Positions 27,073 to 37,715 of a stretch of 64,000 nt of DNA are shown one piece after another. Below the pieces are notes generated by a model, which saw only the letters and a program-made list of their open reading frames with translations, made no database searches and was not told where the DNA came from. The position numbers and the translations under genes are program-made. Position 1 is the first letter of the stretch; each line of letters starts with the position of its first letter. This DNA comes from Puffinus mauretanicus (lineage: Eukaryota; Chordata; Aves; Procellariiformes; Procellariidae), in contig JAJKFH010000374.1 in NCBI GenBank assembly GCA_023333565.1, positions 3,720,001 to 3,784,000 on the forward strand. The letters run 5' to 3'.

Positions 27073-27646
27073 TGTCATGGTTTAACCTGGAAGCAGCCAA
27101 CCACCACGCAGCCGCTCGCTCACCCCCCTGCCCCCCCAGTGGGACGGGGAGAGAGTCGGAAGGGTAAAAGTGAGAAAAACTCGTGGGTTGAGATAAAGAC
27201 AGTTTAATAGGGAAAGCAAAAGCTGCGCACGCAAGCAAAACAAAACAAGGAATTCATTCACCACTTCCCATCAGCAGGCAGGTGTTCAGCCATCGCCAGG
27301 AAAGCAGGGCTCCATCACGCGTAACGGTTACTTGGGAAGACAAACGCCATCACTCCGAACGCCCCCCCCTCCTTCTTCTTCACCCAGCCTTATATGCATG
27401 ATGTCATATGGTATGGAATAGCCCATTGGCCAGCTGGGCCAGCTGTCCTGGCCACGCTCCCTCCCAGCCCCCTGCACATCTGGCAGGGCATGGGAAGACG
27501 AAAAGTCCTTGACTAGCATAAACATTACCTAGCAACAACCAAAACATCAGTGTGCCATCAACATTATTCTCACACTACATCCAAAACACAGCACTATACC
27601 AGTTAATAGGAAGAAAATCAACCCCATCCCAGCCAAAACCAGGACA
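27073..27646 (-). mobile_element. Solo LTR of an avian endogenous retrovirus, subfamily II
   Basis: The unit is 574 bp, flanked by exact GATAA duplications and with TG...CA ends (minus strand begins TGTCCTGG, ends CATGACA). It is very similar along its length to the copy at 28474-29050 and shares the subfamily II segment with ACGCGTAACGG and CCATCACTCCGAACG. The minus-strand promoter region is altered. The CRE-like site is TGATGTCA (27399-27406), and about 6 bp normally lying between it and the TATA-like element are missing. ATTAAA, the likely polyadenylation signal, lies downstream on the minus strand in the segment that reads TTTAAT on the plus strand. No internal retroviral genes are present. 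Confidence 0.9.
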
Positions 27647-27651
27647 GATAA
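27647..27651. repeat. Target-site duplication (right), GATAA
   Basis: Exact repeat of 27068-27072. Confidence 0.87.
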
Positions 27652-28468
27652 CCATTTGCCCTCCTGACCAACGAAATCTGTTTGTGTTTTTTTTTTTAAA
27701 CTGACACATCTGAAACCCTATGGAAAAAAAAATTGGAAAAGTTGCAATTTGCTGAACACAATAGGGAGAGGTAGATTCAAAGGAGGCTAAGTTTACAACA
27801 CAAAATTTTATATTCTAACATTTTATTCCTTTCAGCACCTTTAATGAAGGCTGTACTTGAAACTAAATAGTTGGGTGGAGATATTGTCTTGGAATAAAAT
27901 GACTGAATATTTTTAGGTCAATATTCAGAGTGGGCAAGTAGTTCTTCCTAATAGTCACGGTAATTGCCAGCACAAGTCACTTCTAAGCTATTCAACTGTC
28001 TTTTGCACACAGAGCTGTAATAATTTTGCAGGGGCAATTCTGAAAACTTGGGTCTGTAATTTCAGACAAGAAAGTCAGAGTTGTACCCTGAAAAAATATT
28101 GCTATTGGTTTATGTAATCCCATTTTCAAGATAAATTTAAGCAAGAAGCAATAAAAACACCTCATGATTAATGTTTCTATAAATCAGTCCCTTCAGCCTG
28201 TTCATCCTTCATATCGCTGATCTCTGAACTCTCGCTTTTGACATCACATTATCTAATTGGCACACACTTACTGATTGTATTGCATGAGTGCAGAACTCGT
28301 GACTGTGTACGGAGGGCTGCCTGTGTCCCGCAGGGCTCCCGTGTTTGTGGACATAGAGCAGGACGGAGTCTTTAGCCAGTGTGAGAGCTCCCCAGGGCGG
28401 GGGGTGCCGGGAGGCAGCACAGCAGCTCTGTCCCCTGGCAGCGCCTGGGAAAGCCGGGCTGGCCACTG
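27652..28468. other. Unique spacer between two solo LTRs
   Basis: About 0.8 kb of AT-rich unique DNA separates the two minus-strand LTRs. It has no primer-binding site, polypurine tract or coding frame of retroviral type. It is therefore host DNA and not the interior of a provirus. The different target-site duplications of the two LTRs support the same conclusion. Confidence 0.8.
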
Positions 28469-28473
28469 CTGGG
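28469..28473. repeat. Target-site duplication (left), CTGGG
   Basis: CTGGG precedes the LTR starting at 28474 and is repeated exactly at 29051-29055. Confidence 0.87.
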
Positions 28474-28602
28474 TGTCGTGGTTTAACCCCAGCCGGCCAC
28501 TGAGCACCACGCAGCCGCTCGCTCACCCCCCCGCCGGGTGGGATGGGGGAGAGAATCGGAAGGGTAGAAGTGAGAAAAACTCGTGGGTTGAGATAAAGAC
28601 AG

Positions 28603-28608
28603 TTTAAT
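28603..28608 (-). promoter_or_regulatory. LTR polyadenylation signal ATTAAA
   Basis: TTTAAT on the plus strand is ATTAAA on the minus strand. It lies about 130 bp before the 3' end of the LTR, as expected near the R/U5 border. Function is inferred from position and motif. Confidence 0.6.
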
Positions 28609-28788
28609 AGGGAAAGCAAAAGCCGTGCACGCAAGCAAAGCAGAACAAGGAATTCATTCACCACTTCCCATCGGCAGGCAGGTGTTCAGCCATCGCCAGG
28701 AAAGCAGGGCTCCATCACGCGTAACGGTTACTTGGGAAGACAAACGCCATCACTCCGAACGCCCCCCCCCCTTCTTCTTCACCCAGCC

Positions 28789-28810
28789 TTATATGCTGAG
28801 CATGACGTCA
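28789..28810 (-). promoter_or_regulatory. LTR core promoter: CRE plus TATA-like box
   Basis: On the minus strand TGACGTCA (28803-28810) is followed after a short spacer by CATATAA (28789-28795). CREB/ATF proteins bind this palindrome, and its place just upstream of a TATA-like box matches a U3 promoter. The other copies carry damaged versions: TGATGTCA at 23462 and 27399, TGACATCA at 50747. Activity in the host is not shown by the sequence. Confidence 0.65.
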
Positions 28811-29050
28811 TATGGTATGGAATAGCCCATTGGCCAGCTGGGCCAGCCGTCCTGGCCACGCTCCCTCCCAGCCCCCTGCACATCTGGCAGGGCATGGGAA
28901 GACAAAAAGTCCTTGACTAGCATAAACAATACCTAGCAACAACCAAAACATCAGTGTGCCATCAACAGTATTCTCACACTACATCCAAAACACAGCACTA
29001 TACCAGTTAATAGGAAGAAAATCAGCTCCAGCCCAGCCAAAACCAGGACA

Positions 29051-29055
29051 CTGGG
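29051..29055. repeat. Target-site duplication (right), CTGGG
   Basis: Exact repeat of 28469-28473. Confidence 0.87.
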
Positions 29056-32000
29056 GCTGAATCCAGTGCACGTGGGGAGACTAAGTGAGCTACTGCCACA
29101 ACAGGGTGGCCCTTGCCAGCAGTCGTGTGCTCCTCAGCATCTGCTCCAGTGTGTCTGGCAGCCGTGAGAGCAGCAGGCTGTCTTTGCAGGGCTCGTCTCT
29201 GTCTCTTCATCCTTTCCCTTCTGCCCTTGGGCAGGAACTGCTCAACTCCTTTGAATTTCCATTTTCTCTGTAGTGGTGAGAAGACTTAGGTCGGTTCCTG
29301 TTACCACTCTCCATGGGTTGCAGGGAGATTGATCAGTCTTTTTGTGGCTATTATCAGAAGCAGACCAGATGTCCCAAAAATGTTACTGAGAGACTAAGCT
29401 GTCTGGAGAAAAGATCATCTTTTTGTTCCTCTTTGACTGGTGCCTAGCCCAACAGGGTAGAGGCGTGAAAGTGTGATAAATGACATGTTTTCCCCATCCT
29501 TTTGTTTTTAATTTCCAGGAGATGTTGGTGAATTCTTGATGAAAATTCATTTAGCATCTGCCATGGGCCAGGTACAGGTTCTGCAAATCCAATTATTTGC
29601 ATCTCCGTCAACATACATCAGTCTTGATTTATACCTCCTCCTGATGTTTTGAGTTCAATGGTATGTGTGTTTCTGCTAGTGCGACACTACCCTAACCGTT
29701 CCCTTTCTGTTCTAGTCTGAGGTGCTCACAGAGCTCTGCTGATGCTTGTCAGTGCTATGCAAGAATAAAAGGAGAAGGAAATACAGTTTATGTCAGTTAT
29801 AGATAGATAACAAAAGGAGGTGGAGTAATTTGCACAGAGTTTAGGGAGGTGATAATAGACAAGATAGTAAGAAGGTGAAATCTTAGCTCCACTGACCTCA
29901 ATAATAAAAATTTCTGAGTTTACTAGTTTGGGGATTTTACCCAACAAGTATGAAAGCACATAGGCAAAGTACTCAAGACTTGCGTTTTGGAGTTCAGGAT
30001 TTGACAAATTTGTGATAAGTGTGAAGGGAATTCACTGTTTCAAAGTGATAGAGGATCTGTAATTCTGTGGCCTTCTTTCTATATTTCTTTCTATAATATG
30101 TGATGAACTTGGCCAAAGATGCCCAAATACCTGCAACTGTTTTGACTGCTTGGGCGTCTTAACCTTCTGCTATCTCTGAGCTGCTTTTGGCTGCGTGCCT
30201 TCTCCCCAGCCAATGAGGGTGTTCTTGTCTGATTAGGAGAAAAGGTGTTTGACACGGTTGAGTTACTCCTTGTTCGAGACTGTCCTTTGTCCATGATAAT
30301 TTGCAAGCTCTGGCTGCCTCCTGTTCACTTCTTTCTCTCCCCTTTTCTTACATTCTCATCTCTCTCTTGTGTTAATTTCCTTCGGGTAAAGTGACTCCAG
30401 TGCTGTATTTGAGGGCAAAGTTTTGCTAGGAGAGCTGCTCAGCTAGTTTAAAACTGGTGCTGGGTATGAGCTTAGCCAGTGTATAGTTTGCTGTTGGGAT
30501 CTTTTAGGTCTTTGTACTGAGGAGCAATGCGTTTTTGGTCAAGAGCTGGATAGGGAACCTCTAAGAAGAGATCGTGATTCAGAAGAATGGTTTGAGTTAG
30601 TTCATGCCAGAAATTTGCCAGAAATCAGTGACAGTTTTGGGAGTTAATAATTCTGGACTTGCTCTGCTATGCGTGAGAAATCACTGAGGTTGGATTATAG
30701 AGGAGCTCACAAGGTGTGAGCTCCAAAACATTCTTCTCAAGTTGACAAAGTGATGAAATGTGGAAGTTTCACTGCGGCGTGGAGCCTGTTACATTGCGTC
30801 GGGGACAGCATGGACGGCATGGGTAAAGATGTAGCTGAGATGGAGCTCATGTATCCCAGCACTGGTTCTGCTATTGGTTTGGAGCTGTGGATGGGTCACT
30901 TTGGGCACTGTTTCCAGTCACTGGTTGTGTTTGGGCATGTTGTGTTTTTGGCCTTTAGCTTAAGACATATTTAATGCTGTTCCCTGCACACCTTGTCCCC
31001 CCTGCCCCCGATATATTGAGCATCAGCAGTTGTCAGTGAAGTCAAGACAGGACACAACAAATTGGCATCAGAAATTGCTTGAGCAAGTAGGGATATACCT
31101 TACGGCAGTAGGTATTGTACCTATGTGGAGGAGCTTTGTAAGCTATTTGCAAGGGAGGATTATTTTAAGAGTAAATCTATGAGTAGAGGAGATAATCACA
31201 TTGCCAGTGAGTTTTATTGTTATTCCAGTTGATTACTTCATAACGAGAACGATTTAACAAAGGGAAAATAAGGCACTGTACAGAAAATGCATCATGCTGG
31301 TATGCACTGTCCTCTCTGTGTGTATTTCTGCAGTGTCCTGCTTTACATTTCGGTTACATGTTCTTTGGAACAAGGACTGTCTTTATACGTTGTTTGTGCG
31401 ATGCCTGGCTTATAGCTATGTGTCTTGGTAACGCCAAAACCAGGAAAGGTGGCTGAGTGTGGACTGTCGCCACAGACACAACCGGAGTGTATCGGCTGTA
31501 CAGTGTGAGCATCTCTGTAATCGGAGAGCTGAGTTTTTGTCTCCATAATGGGACAAAGGCTTTGGGAGGGGAAAGTCCTGAGCTGACAGGGTCCTCTCTT
31601 TTACCACATTGTTTCTGTAGGGACATGAGGCACTTAAGCGAGAAACTTAGCTCCTACTTGGTCTGCTGTTCCCACGTCTCATTCTCGCTGTCAGCATGGT
31701 GCTGGCTGAGAGCCTGGCTGTTCCTTTCACCTTATTTTTTTTTCTCGTTGCTGATCTTACTCATTCACTTGGTCCTATTTTAAGGAAGTAGTGGCTTGCA
31801 GGGAACATCACTCAGAGGCTTTTGCTTTGCGACACCAGTGACAGCTCGAAGTTGGCAGGCAGAGGGGAGGGCTTCTCTGCTATGACCTTCAAAATGGCTG
31901 ACTGCAGCAGGTATGACGTATTTCTCCCCTTCCAGTAGCCCCTCGCCTCCCTCCCGTGCTCTTTCTTAACCTTCTGAGGTTTGAGAGGCGAGAGCTGAGG

Positions 32001-33471
32001 CTGCTCCTTGCTGTGGGAGTCTCTGGAGAGCAGCGCTGAGGCGGAACCGCCGAGCTCGAGCTGGAAGGAAAATGAAGTGAAGGAGCAGAGTCGCAGCCTG
32101 CAAAGCAGGCACCACTGCCACTGTTCGCTTGCTGGAAAGTAAATAAAGGAGAAAAACATGGAAAATTGCTTTATGAGAGAAGATGGGAGGGAGAGGGGCA
32201 GACGGAGAAAATGGAGAGTGAGCAGAGAAGGTGAGATAGAGATAGCGTGGGAGGGCAGAGAAAAGGTGAAGAAAATGGGAATGAAAGGGAGCATCGGCTC
32301 CTTTCTGGGAGACAAGAAACAAGGTAATTTTCAAGAGCTCTTGCACTGGCTATCAGGGCAAATCTGTTGTTCTTCCGTTTATCCATTAGCCATTTTCCTC
32401 TGTCCCAAAGATGCCCTTTTGATCCTGCATACCTGAGATAAATCCACACTAGCAGCTGCTTAAGATCTTTTACCAGCATGGCCTGCTACCTCATACAGTA
32501 GGTTCTGTAGAAAACTTAATGATGATGAGAAGATCCAGTTACGAGAGTCTATGACTGATGCTCTGATTTGACTAAGTAGGAAAAATGTGGCAATTTTGTG
32601 TCATCACGGTTCAGCCTTTTCGTGATAGGTATTTTCTAGGAGGGGTCAGGGAGTTCCGTCTTAAGTCAGCTCCTGCTCCTGCCTTTAGTCCTTGCATTAT
32701 CACCATTTGTTCTACAGACAAGAAGTACATTTTCCTTAGAACTGGACTGTGGAGCTAAAACACTGGTCAGCTAAAAGCATTTTCATCTTGTGCATCTAGT
32801 AGCAGAAAAAGGGCAGATGAATGCACATGGGTCAGCTATTCTGTGTGGTGGCCCCCAGAAAAGGGCCATAAATTTTCTCTTGACTATCATGTGCTACACA
32901 ACTGGCTTTGTATTTCTATGTGCATGGCTCAGCTGGACATATTTAACCTTTATGTTCCTTTTTTGGATGAACAACTACTTATGTTCTGATTCTCATTTCC
33001 CTGCTGCTGCACTTGTGAGAAGATGGATTATCATATCTTAAACTGTTGACTGATTAATTCTGTTTCTTCACAAAATGGTCAAATACAAATCGGAGAATAA
33101 GCTCACACCTACAATGTCACTTCTAAGGACAAATCCCATAGACATGGTTGTGTTAATTCAAAATGTTGGGCAGAGTGCAAGAAATGGTGGGTGTCTCAAG
33201 AAAATGAATGGTCTTTGTAGGTAAGTCATTAATGAGGACTTTAGCACTCTTGAACTTTGTTTCTCCACAGACTTGCTGTCAGACCTGAGACCAGAAGTAA
33301 TCAACGACTTTGGATATTTAGTTTGGTCTTGATCTTTGGTTCCTGCATGGCTTTAATTCTTCTTTTTCATACGTTGAGAGTGCTGTGAAAATTGAGTCCC
33401 AGCTGTCTTATATTGGACAACTCTAAAACAAAGCATCTAAAGTAAGCATTACACAGGAAAATTTGGTTGAA
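29056..33471. other. Unique non-coding DNA, one possible first exon
   Basis: No recognised gene. A decayed stretch GTGAAATCTTAGCTCCACTG near 29876-29895 is related to the repeat at 11099. The purine-rich segment at about 31960-32330 is listed separately. The rest shows only short open frames without known domains. Confidence 0.45.
31960..32321 (+). other. Possible alternative first exon or promoter segment
   Basis: This segment is locally richer in G+C, with a small CpG group near 32035-32057 (GGAACCGCCGAGCTCGAG). It becomes strongly purine-rich after 32140. An ATG at 32158 opens a frame of about 54 codons rich in Arg, Glu, Lys and Gly. That frame runs into AAACAAG|GTAATTTT at about 32321, a good splice-donor match. 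I recognise no protein. Long open frames also exist on the opposite strand, so the frame may reflect base composition only. There is no TATA box I would trust and no identified downstream exon. Confidence 0.2.
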
Positions 33472-33520
33472 GGCACTCTGTGCTTAGTTTCCTTATCTGT
33501 TCAGTGAAAGGAAGGACTCT
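33472..33520 (+). repeat. Short MIR-like fragment
   Basis: CTCTGTGCTTAGTTTCCTTATCTG followed by a GTGAAAGG stretch matches the post-core part of MIR. Only about 50 bp can be aligned by eye. Confidence 0.4.
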
Positions 33521-36500
33521 TCAGCTGAATTAATTGTTTTTCAGATGTCTTAAGAAGACTATTTAGACTGGGATAGACACAGCTGTTTACTGTTACAACT
33601 GTACACATTGTTTAGTGTGAGAAAGAATGTGGACGTGGCTCATGGAGGAGAGATAAGGCTTTACTCTCACAAGATGGCAGTGAGACTGCAAAAGATCATC
33701 AATGAGTGAAAAACGCATAGATTTGCTGGTATATAAAGGTCAAGCAAGTGGAAAATGATGAGTCTAAAAACCAATCCAAGCAGCACCACCTCTTCCCCCA
33801 ACAGAAGGGGACCTGTGCAAACTAGTGCCTGATAGGAGGTGGGGAATAGATTTGGTTCCCGTTTTATCTATCAATAGATAAATAGATCCTTCATGTGCAT
33901 GTCTGTTTCTTCACTCATTGGGAATGGCAGCAGAAAGTACATGTCGGCAAGTCTGTGTTTCTTTGCTCTCTGTGAAAATTGCAAGTTAAAGTATTTATTA
34001 TTTTTTAGTTAGGTGTCTCATCTGCTGACAATCAAGGAGTCATGATGTGTCATCTTGGGACTTTCCGGATCTGTATTTTCTACCTGTGTGATTCTACATG
34101 GAGCAGCAGTGTTTGGTGATATAGTGAAAATAGGGTTAACAGTTTTTAAAATCTCTCATTGCTTGACTTTTGTTTCTTGTCAAATTTGAATGATATACAA
34201 CTTCCACTTTGGCTTTTTTAATCAGGTAATGGTGACTTCAGCTCTGTGGTAGCATTGTCTGGATTTCAACTGCTAACTTAGTTGTGTGATCTTCTGTCAC
34301 CATCACTGGTGTTCTGAATTATGGTTACTTCTCTCTTCCATCTCGATACTGAGACATATTGGAGAATTAAAAATACAATTACCAAATTTCATGAAAGAAT
34401 ACTGACTTAGGGAACAGACCATAAATAATACAGACATAGAATGATAACAGAGCAACAGCTGGCAGAAGGCATGAGAGCAAGTGAGCAAAAAGTGGATTTC
34501 AGAGAAAAAATATTCTTCTTTCTAATGAAAGGAAGTATTTTAAAGTGGGATCAATTACCTGGTATTTTCTTTTGTTGTCTTTTTTTTTTTTTTTTGATTT
34601 CCTGGCAGTGTTGCTGTGGGTTAAACTGTCAGGGAGCAGGAGGGTAGAGTTTGTGCTTCTCTGAGTGATTTGCTAAGCCTCTTAATGCATTTATTCCTCT
34701 CCTCATGGTCATCAATGGATTCATTATTTGGACAGGGAGATAGGTGCCCAGACGTTCCTGTAGCCAGTTATTGCTTTTTCATCTGGAAGAAAGCATTTTA
34801 TTAAAAACCGTTCGCTGGTGTAGGGGGAGGCCTAGGCGAAGCAGGAGACCTGAGCTGGGGCAGGGGGTGCAAGGTGAAGAGCAGAGGGTGGGAAAGGCAC
34901 CCATGGCCCAGCAGGTGCACCAGTTGGATTTTCTTTGCTAAGAAGAAGGGCAACCTCTGATAGCTGCCCTGTATTCTTTTTGTGAGAATGGACTTTTTTC
35001 ATGACTTGCTTGTCAGATAAAATGAACGTGTATGTGTGTGTGTGGGGAGAGGCTGAAATTAATTACTGTCAGTAAATGAAGCATACGGAAGCCTGTCTTG
35101 ACGTTACAGTGGTTGTGAATTAGTGCAGAAAAAACAGTGGAAAAGCAAACAGTGGAATGCTGTATTTGCATGAGAGCTAGCTGTGTACTGGCTTTTTAAT
35201 GTTCCCCGCATCCAGATCTACTTTCTCAGGTATATTGAGGTTCTCCTAATTACACTTGTATTTTCTCTTTGCTCCCCTTGGGATTCATAAGGTAAGGATA
35301 GGGCATCACAGTCCAGATCATCATTGCTGTTTCCACTGGCAGTCTCCCAGTTGGGTGAGAGGTGCCCCAACATAAATGGCATGATAGAGAATTTGGGGTA
35401 AATGCTCAGCCTCACAGCTGTGCAGAGACACAAAATTCCCAGCAATGTTGCTGGCATTGTTATTGTAACGTACACTTACTAAAACCATCTCAGCGTATCT
35501 TCTGTCTCAAAAGGGAGCAGGAGTTAAATACAGGACAATAAAAACTTAGCTTTCTCCTGTTGGAGCAAATGCCTGAGCTGCCACTGATTTCAGGGAAGTA
35601 GAATGGGGGCTAATGAGATAAAGATTATTAGAGTTCATTTCTGAGAGCTGCTTGGCAGCCGTGGGTCACCTGAAATCCTTGTGTACTTCAATGCAAGTTG
35701 TATAGTCTTAGCACAACTGAGGGCTTGAATGTTGCACCTGGAGCAACTGTTTGTCCCAGTTAGAAAGATGCTTAACTAATGTAAGCCTGCTGAGGTCTTG
35801 AGTTAACATTATGCATTGGCAGTCTTAGCAAAATTTCCTTAACAGAAGCATTCTGCCCCCATTGAGCAGAATTAATGTCTCTGTTAAACAGTAGTTATTG
35901 CCATTAAGTATTGCTGGCTTAAATCAGCTCCTTGTGGAATCTGGTAGGTAAACATGCTTCCTTGGGGAAGCATGTCCCAGTTAAGTGGATTACAGAGCAA
36001 ATTATATCTAGGCTAATGCAGCAGTGAACCTGAAGCAGCTTCTGCTGATGCATTTACAGGGTTTCAGCATCATGTCTTCTGAACTAAAAAGTCATGAGCT
36101 ACACAGATATAATGGAGATTGTTTTAGTCAAAGGTGTCAGCAGCTGTAAAGCAGTCTCACAAGTAAACTTTGGTATGTGGATTGTTAAAACAAATCCTGA
36201 TGCACCTCTTGGATTTTGTGTAATCTAAGGTCAGACCATGTTCTGATCATAAATTTTGACATTCCAGAATCGAGGGCTTTGCTGTTATTGAGTCTTGAAA
36301 AATGCATCTGTCAAAAGCCAAGGCAAAACCAATTTCCACATACAACATCTAATAAGGTATCGGGGGCAGGAAGTCTTCAGATAGTTGCTTTCAGCCTGGA
36401 TCTAAAACTGAGCACTTTGACTTAAACATCACCATTTCTTTAATAGTAATTATTTGCTTTTCTGTCCTGGCCAAAACTGTACCTTTAGCACCTCCCTTGG

Positions 36501-37587
36501 TACTTGTCTTGGTACTTCTCTGCCCTCATTCTCCACTCTATGCAGAACCCTTCTCTGCTGTGCTCTGAACTCTTACCTACTGTAGCTGAGCAGCAGGTGG
36601 AAAAGGTTGTATTCAGTGATACTGAAGCTTTATATCAATTTCAAAACACATCAGAGTAGAAGAAGTTATAGAAGTACAAATTATCCTTTTTCCTCAGCAT
36701 CTGTGTGAGATTGAGCAGAACGTACTATTCACAGCTTCTAGAGTTCAGTAGTGTGTGCCTGGGCTCTAAGGGCTAAAGAGTCAGTGTCACCTCATCGAGT
36801 GCCTGCAGGATGATCCTGCATTCAAACTTCACCACCTTCCTTCCTTTACTAGCATATTTTCAGGTGGAAGGGAGGGAATGGCAAGTTCTGTGAAACACTC
36901 GCTGTCTCATGGCTTTACTTTGACTTTGCTTTGACCGTAGGGGGAAATTACGCCTGAACCTCTGAAACACCCAAGCTTCTGCTATGGCAAAATGTAAGGG
37001 AGATGTGGGTGTGTTGTGGGGGAAGAAGTGGAGGAGAGAAGCTGAGCTTCCTCAAACTTCAAAACTGGCCAAATTTTTTGTCTTAATCCCAGGTGGGAAT
37101 GAGGTTGTAAAGTGTGAGCTGGGAGAAGGCTGGCTGTGCAGGTTTACAGATCTTCTGTGGATAGGAAGCCTCTCAGTAAGCCAGTATGAGGAACCTAAAT
37201 ATTAAATAAATATTAGACTAAGAGCTGCTCCTTTTTAAAAACAAGCCGCTCAGTTCCAGTCTCTTGCAGTATATTCGTGTGCCATCCAGTACAGGGAGCC
37301 CTGGCTTCAAGTGGTTTTTCATGGCATTGCTGCCTCTGCACACACAACCATCTAGATGAGACTGCAAGGCTGTTCTGGCTGCATGGAGTGGTATCCTATG
37401 GGGCATTGGTGATTCATCTCCCGGGGTGCGGCGGGAGTGGTATTTCTTGTCATTCAAGCACATCACCTTTGGGGAAAAAAGCTCCTTCTAAGTGACAGTG
37501 CTTAAAATTGCAAGCTCCAAGTGTGTATAAAGGGAGTCTTATAGGTGGCAATAGAAACCACTAACCAGGATCATCTAGTTCCTTATC
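33521..37587. other. Unique non-coding DNA, no recognised gene
   Basis: No recognised gene. A T tract of about 16 bases lies at 34580-34595, and a short TG run at 35027-35043. Frames such as 35218-35475 on the minus strand (about 85 codons) have no domain I know. Confidence 0.5.
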
Positions 37588-37715
37588 ACCTGGTTACCAG
37601 CTCTGCCACAGCTAGAGGAAGAGATGCTTCCCTGCTCTGTAACTAAGGTTCCTCATCTCTGCAATGGGCATAATAATACTGGCTGACCTGCTACAGGAGG
37701 TGGGAGAATCTATAC
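37588..37715 (+). repeat. MIR-like SINE fragment
   Basis: CCAGCTCTGCCACAGCTAG is followed by TAAGGTTCCTCATCTCTGCAATGGGCATAATAATACTGGCTGACCTGCT. This matches MIR core and post-core order well, including the 'CCTCATCTG..AATGGG.ATAATAAT' signature. The 5' part is degraded. Confidence 0.58.

Larger units (their letters stand above)
28474..29050 (-). mobile_element. Solo LTR of an avian endogenous retrovirus, subfamily II, best-preserved copy
   Basis: The unit is 577 bp with exact CTGGG duplications on both sides and TG...CA ends (minus strand begins TGTCCTGG, ends CACGACA). It is the most complete copy in the window. Read on the minus strand it has a full palindromic cyclic-AMP response element TGACGTCA (28803-28810), a TATA-like CATATAA just downstream (28789-28795), and an ATTAAA polyadenylation signal (28603-28608). 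This is the order expected for U3, R and U5. No viral interior adjoins it. High similarity to the 27073 copy suggests relatively recent activity of this subfamily. An open frame of about 151 codons overlapping it is a chance frame in LTR sequence. Confidence 0.92.

Noticed and set aside
28209..28664. Minus-strand open frame of 151 codons
   Set aside because: Much of it lies inside the solo LTR at 28474-29050. The end of the subfamily II LTR at 27.1 kb gives similar shorter frames.
27073..29050. Two same-orientation LTRs about 0.8 kb apart, as if bounding a short provirus
   Set aside because: Each LTR has its own different exact target duplication (GATAA and CTGGG), and the spacer holds no retroviral sequence. 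They are separate insertions.
31812..32346. Minus-strand open frames of 167 and 126 codons, the longest in the window
   Set aside because: They overlap each other in different frames and are Ser/Leu/Pro-rich because the opposite strand is purine-rich. No domain is recognised.
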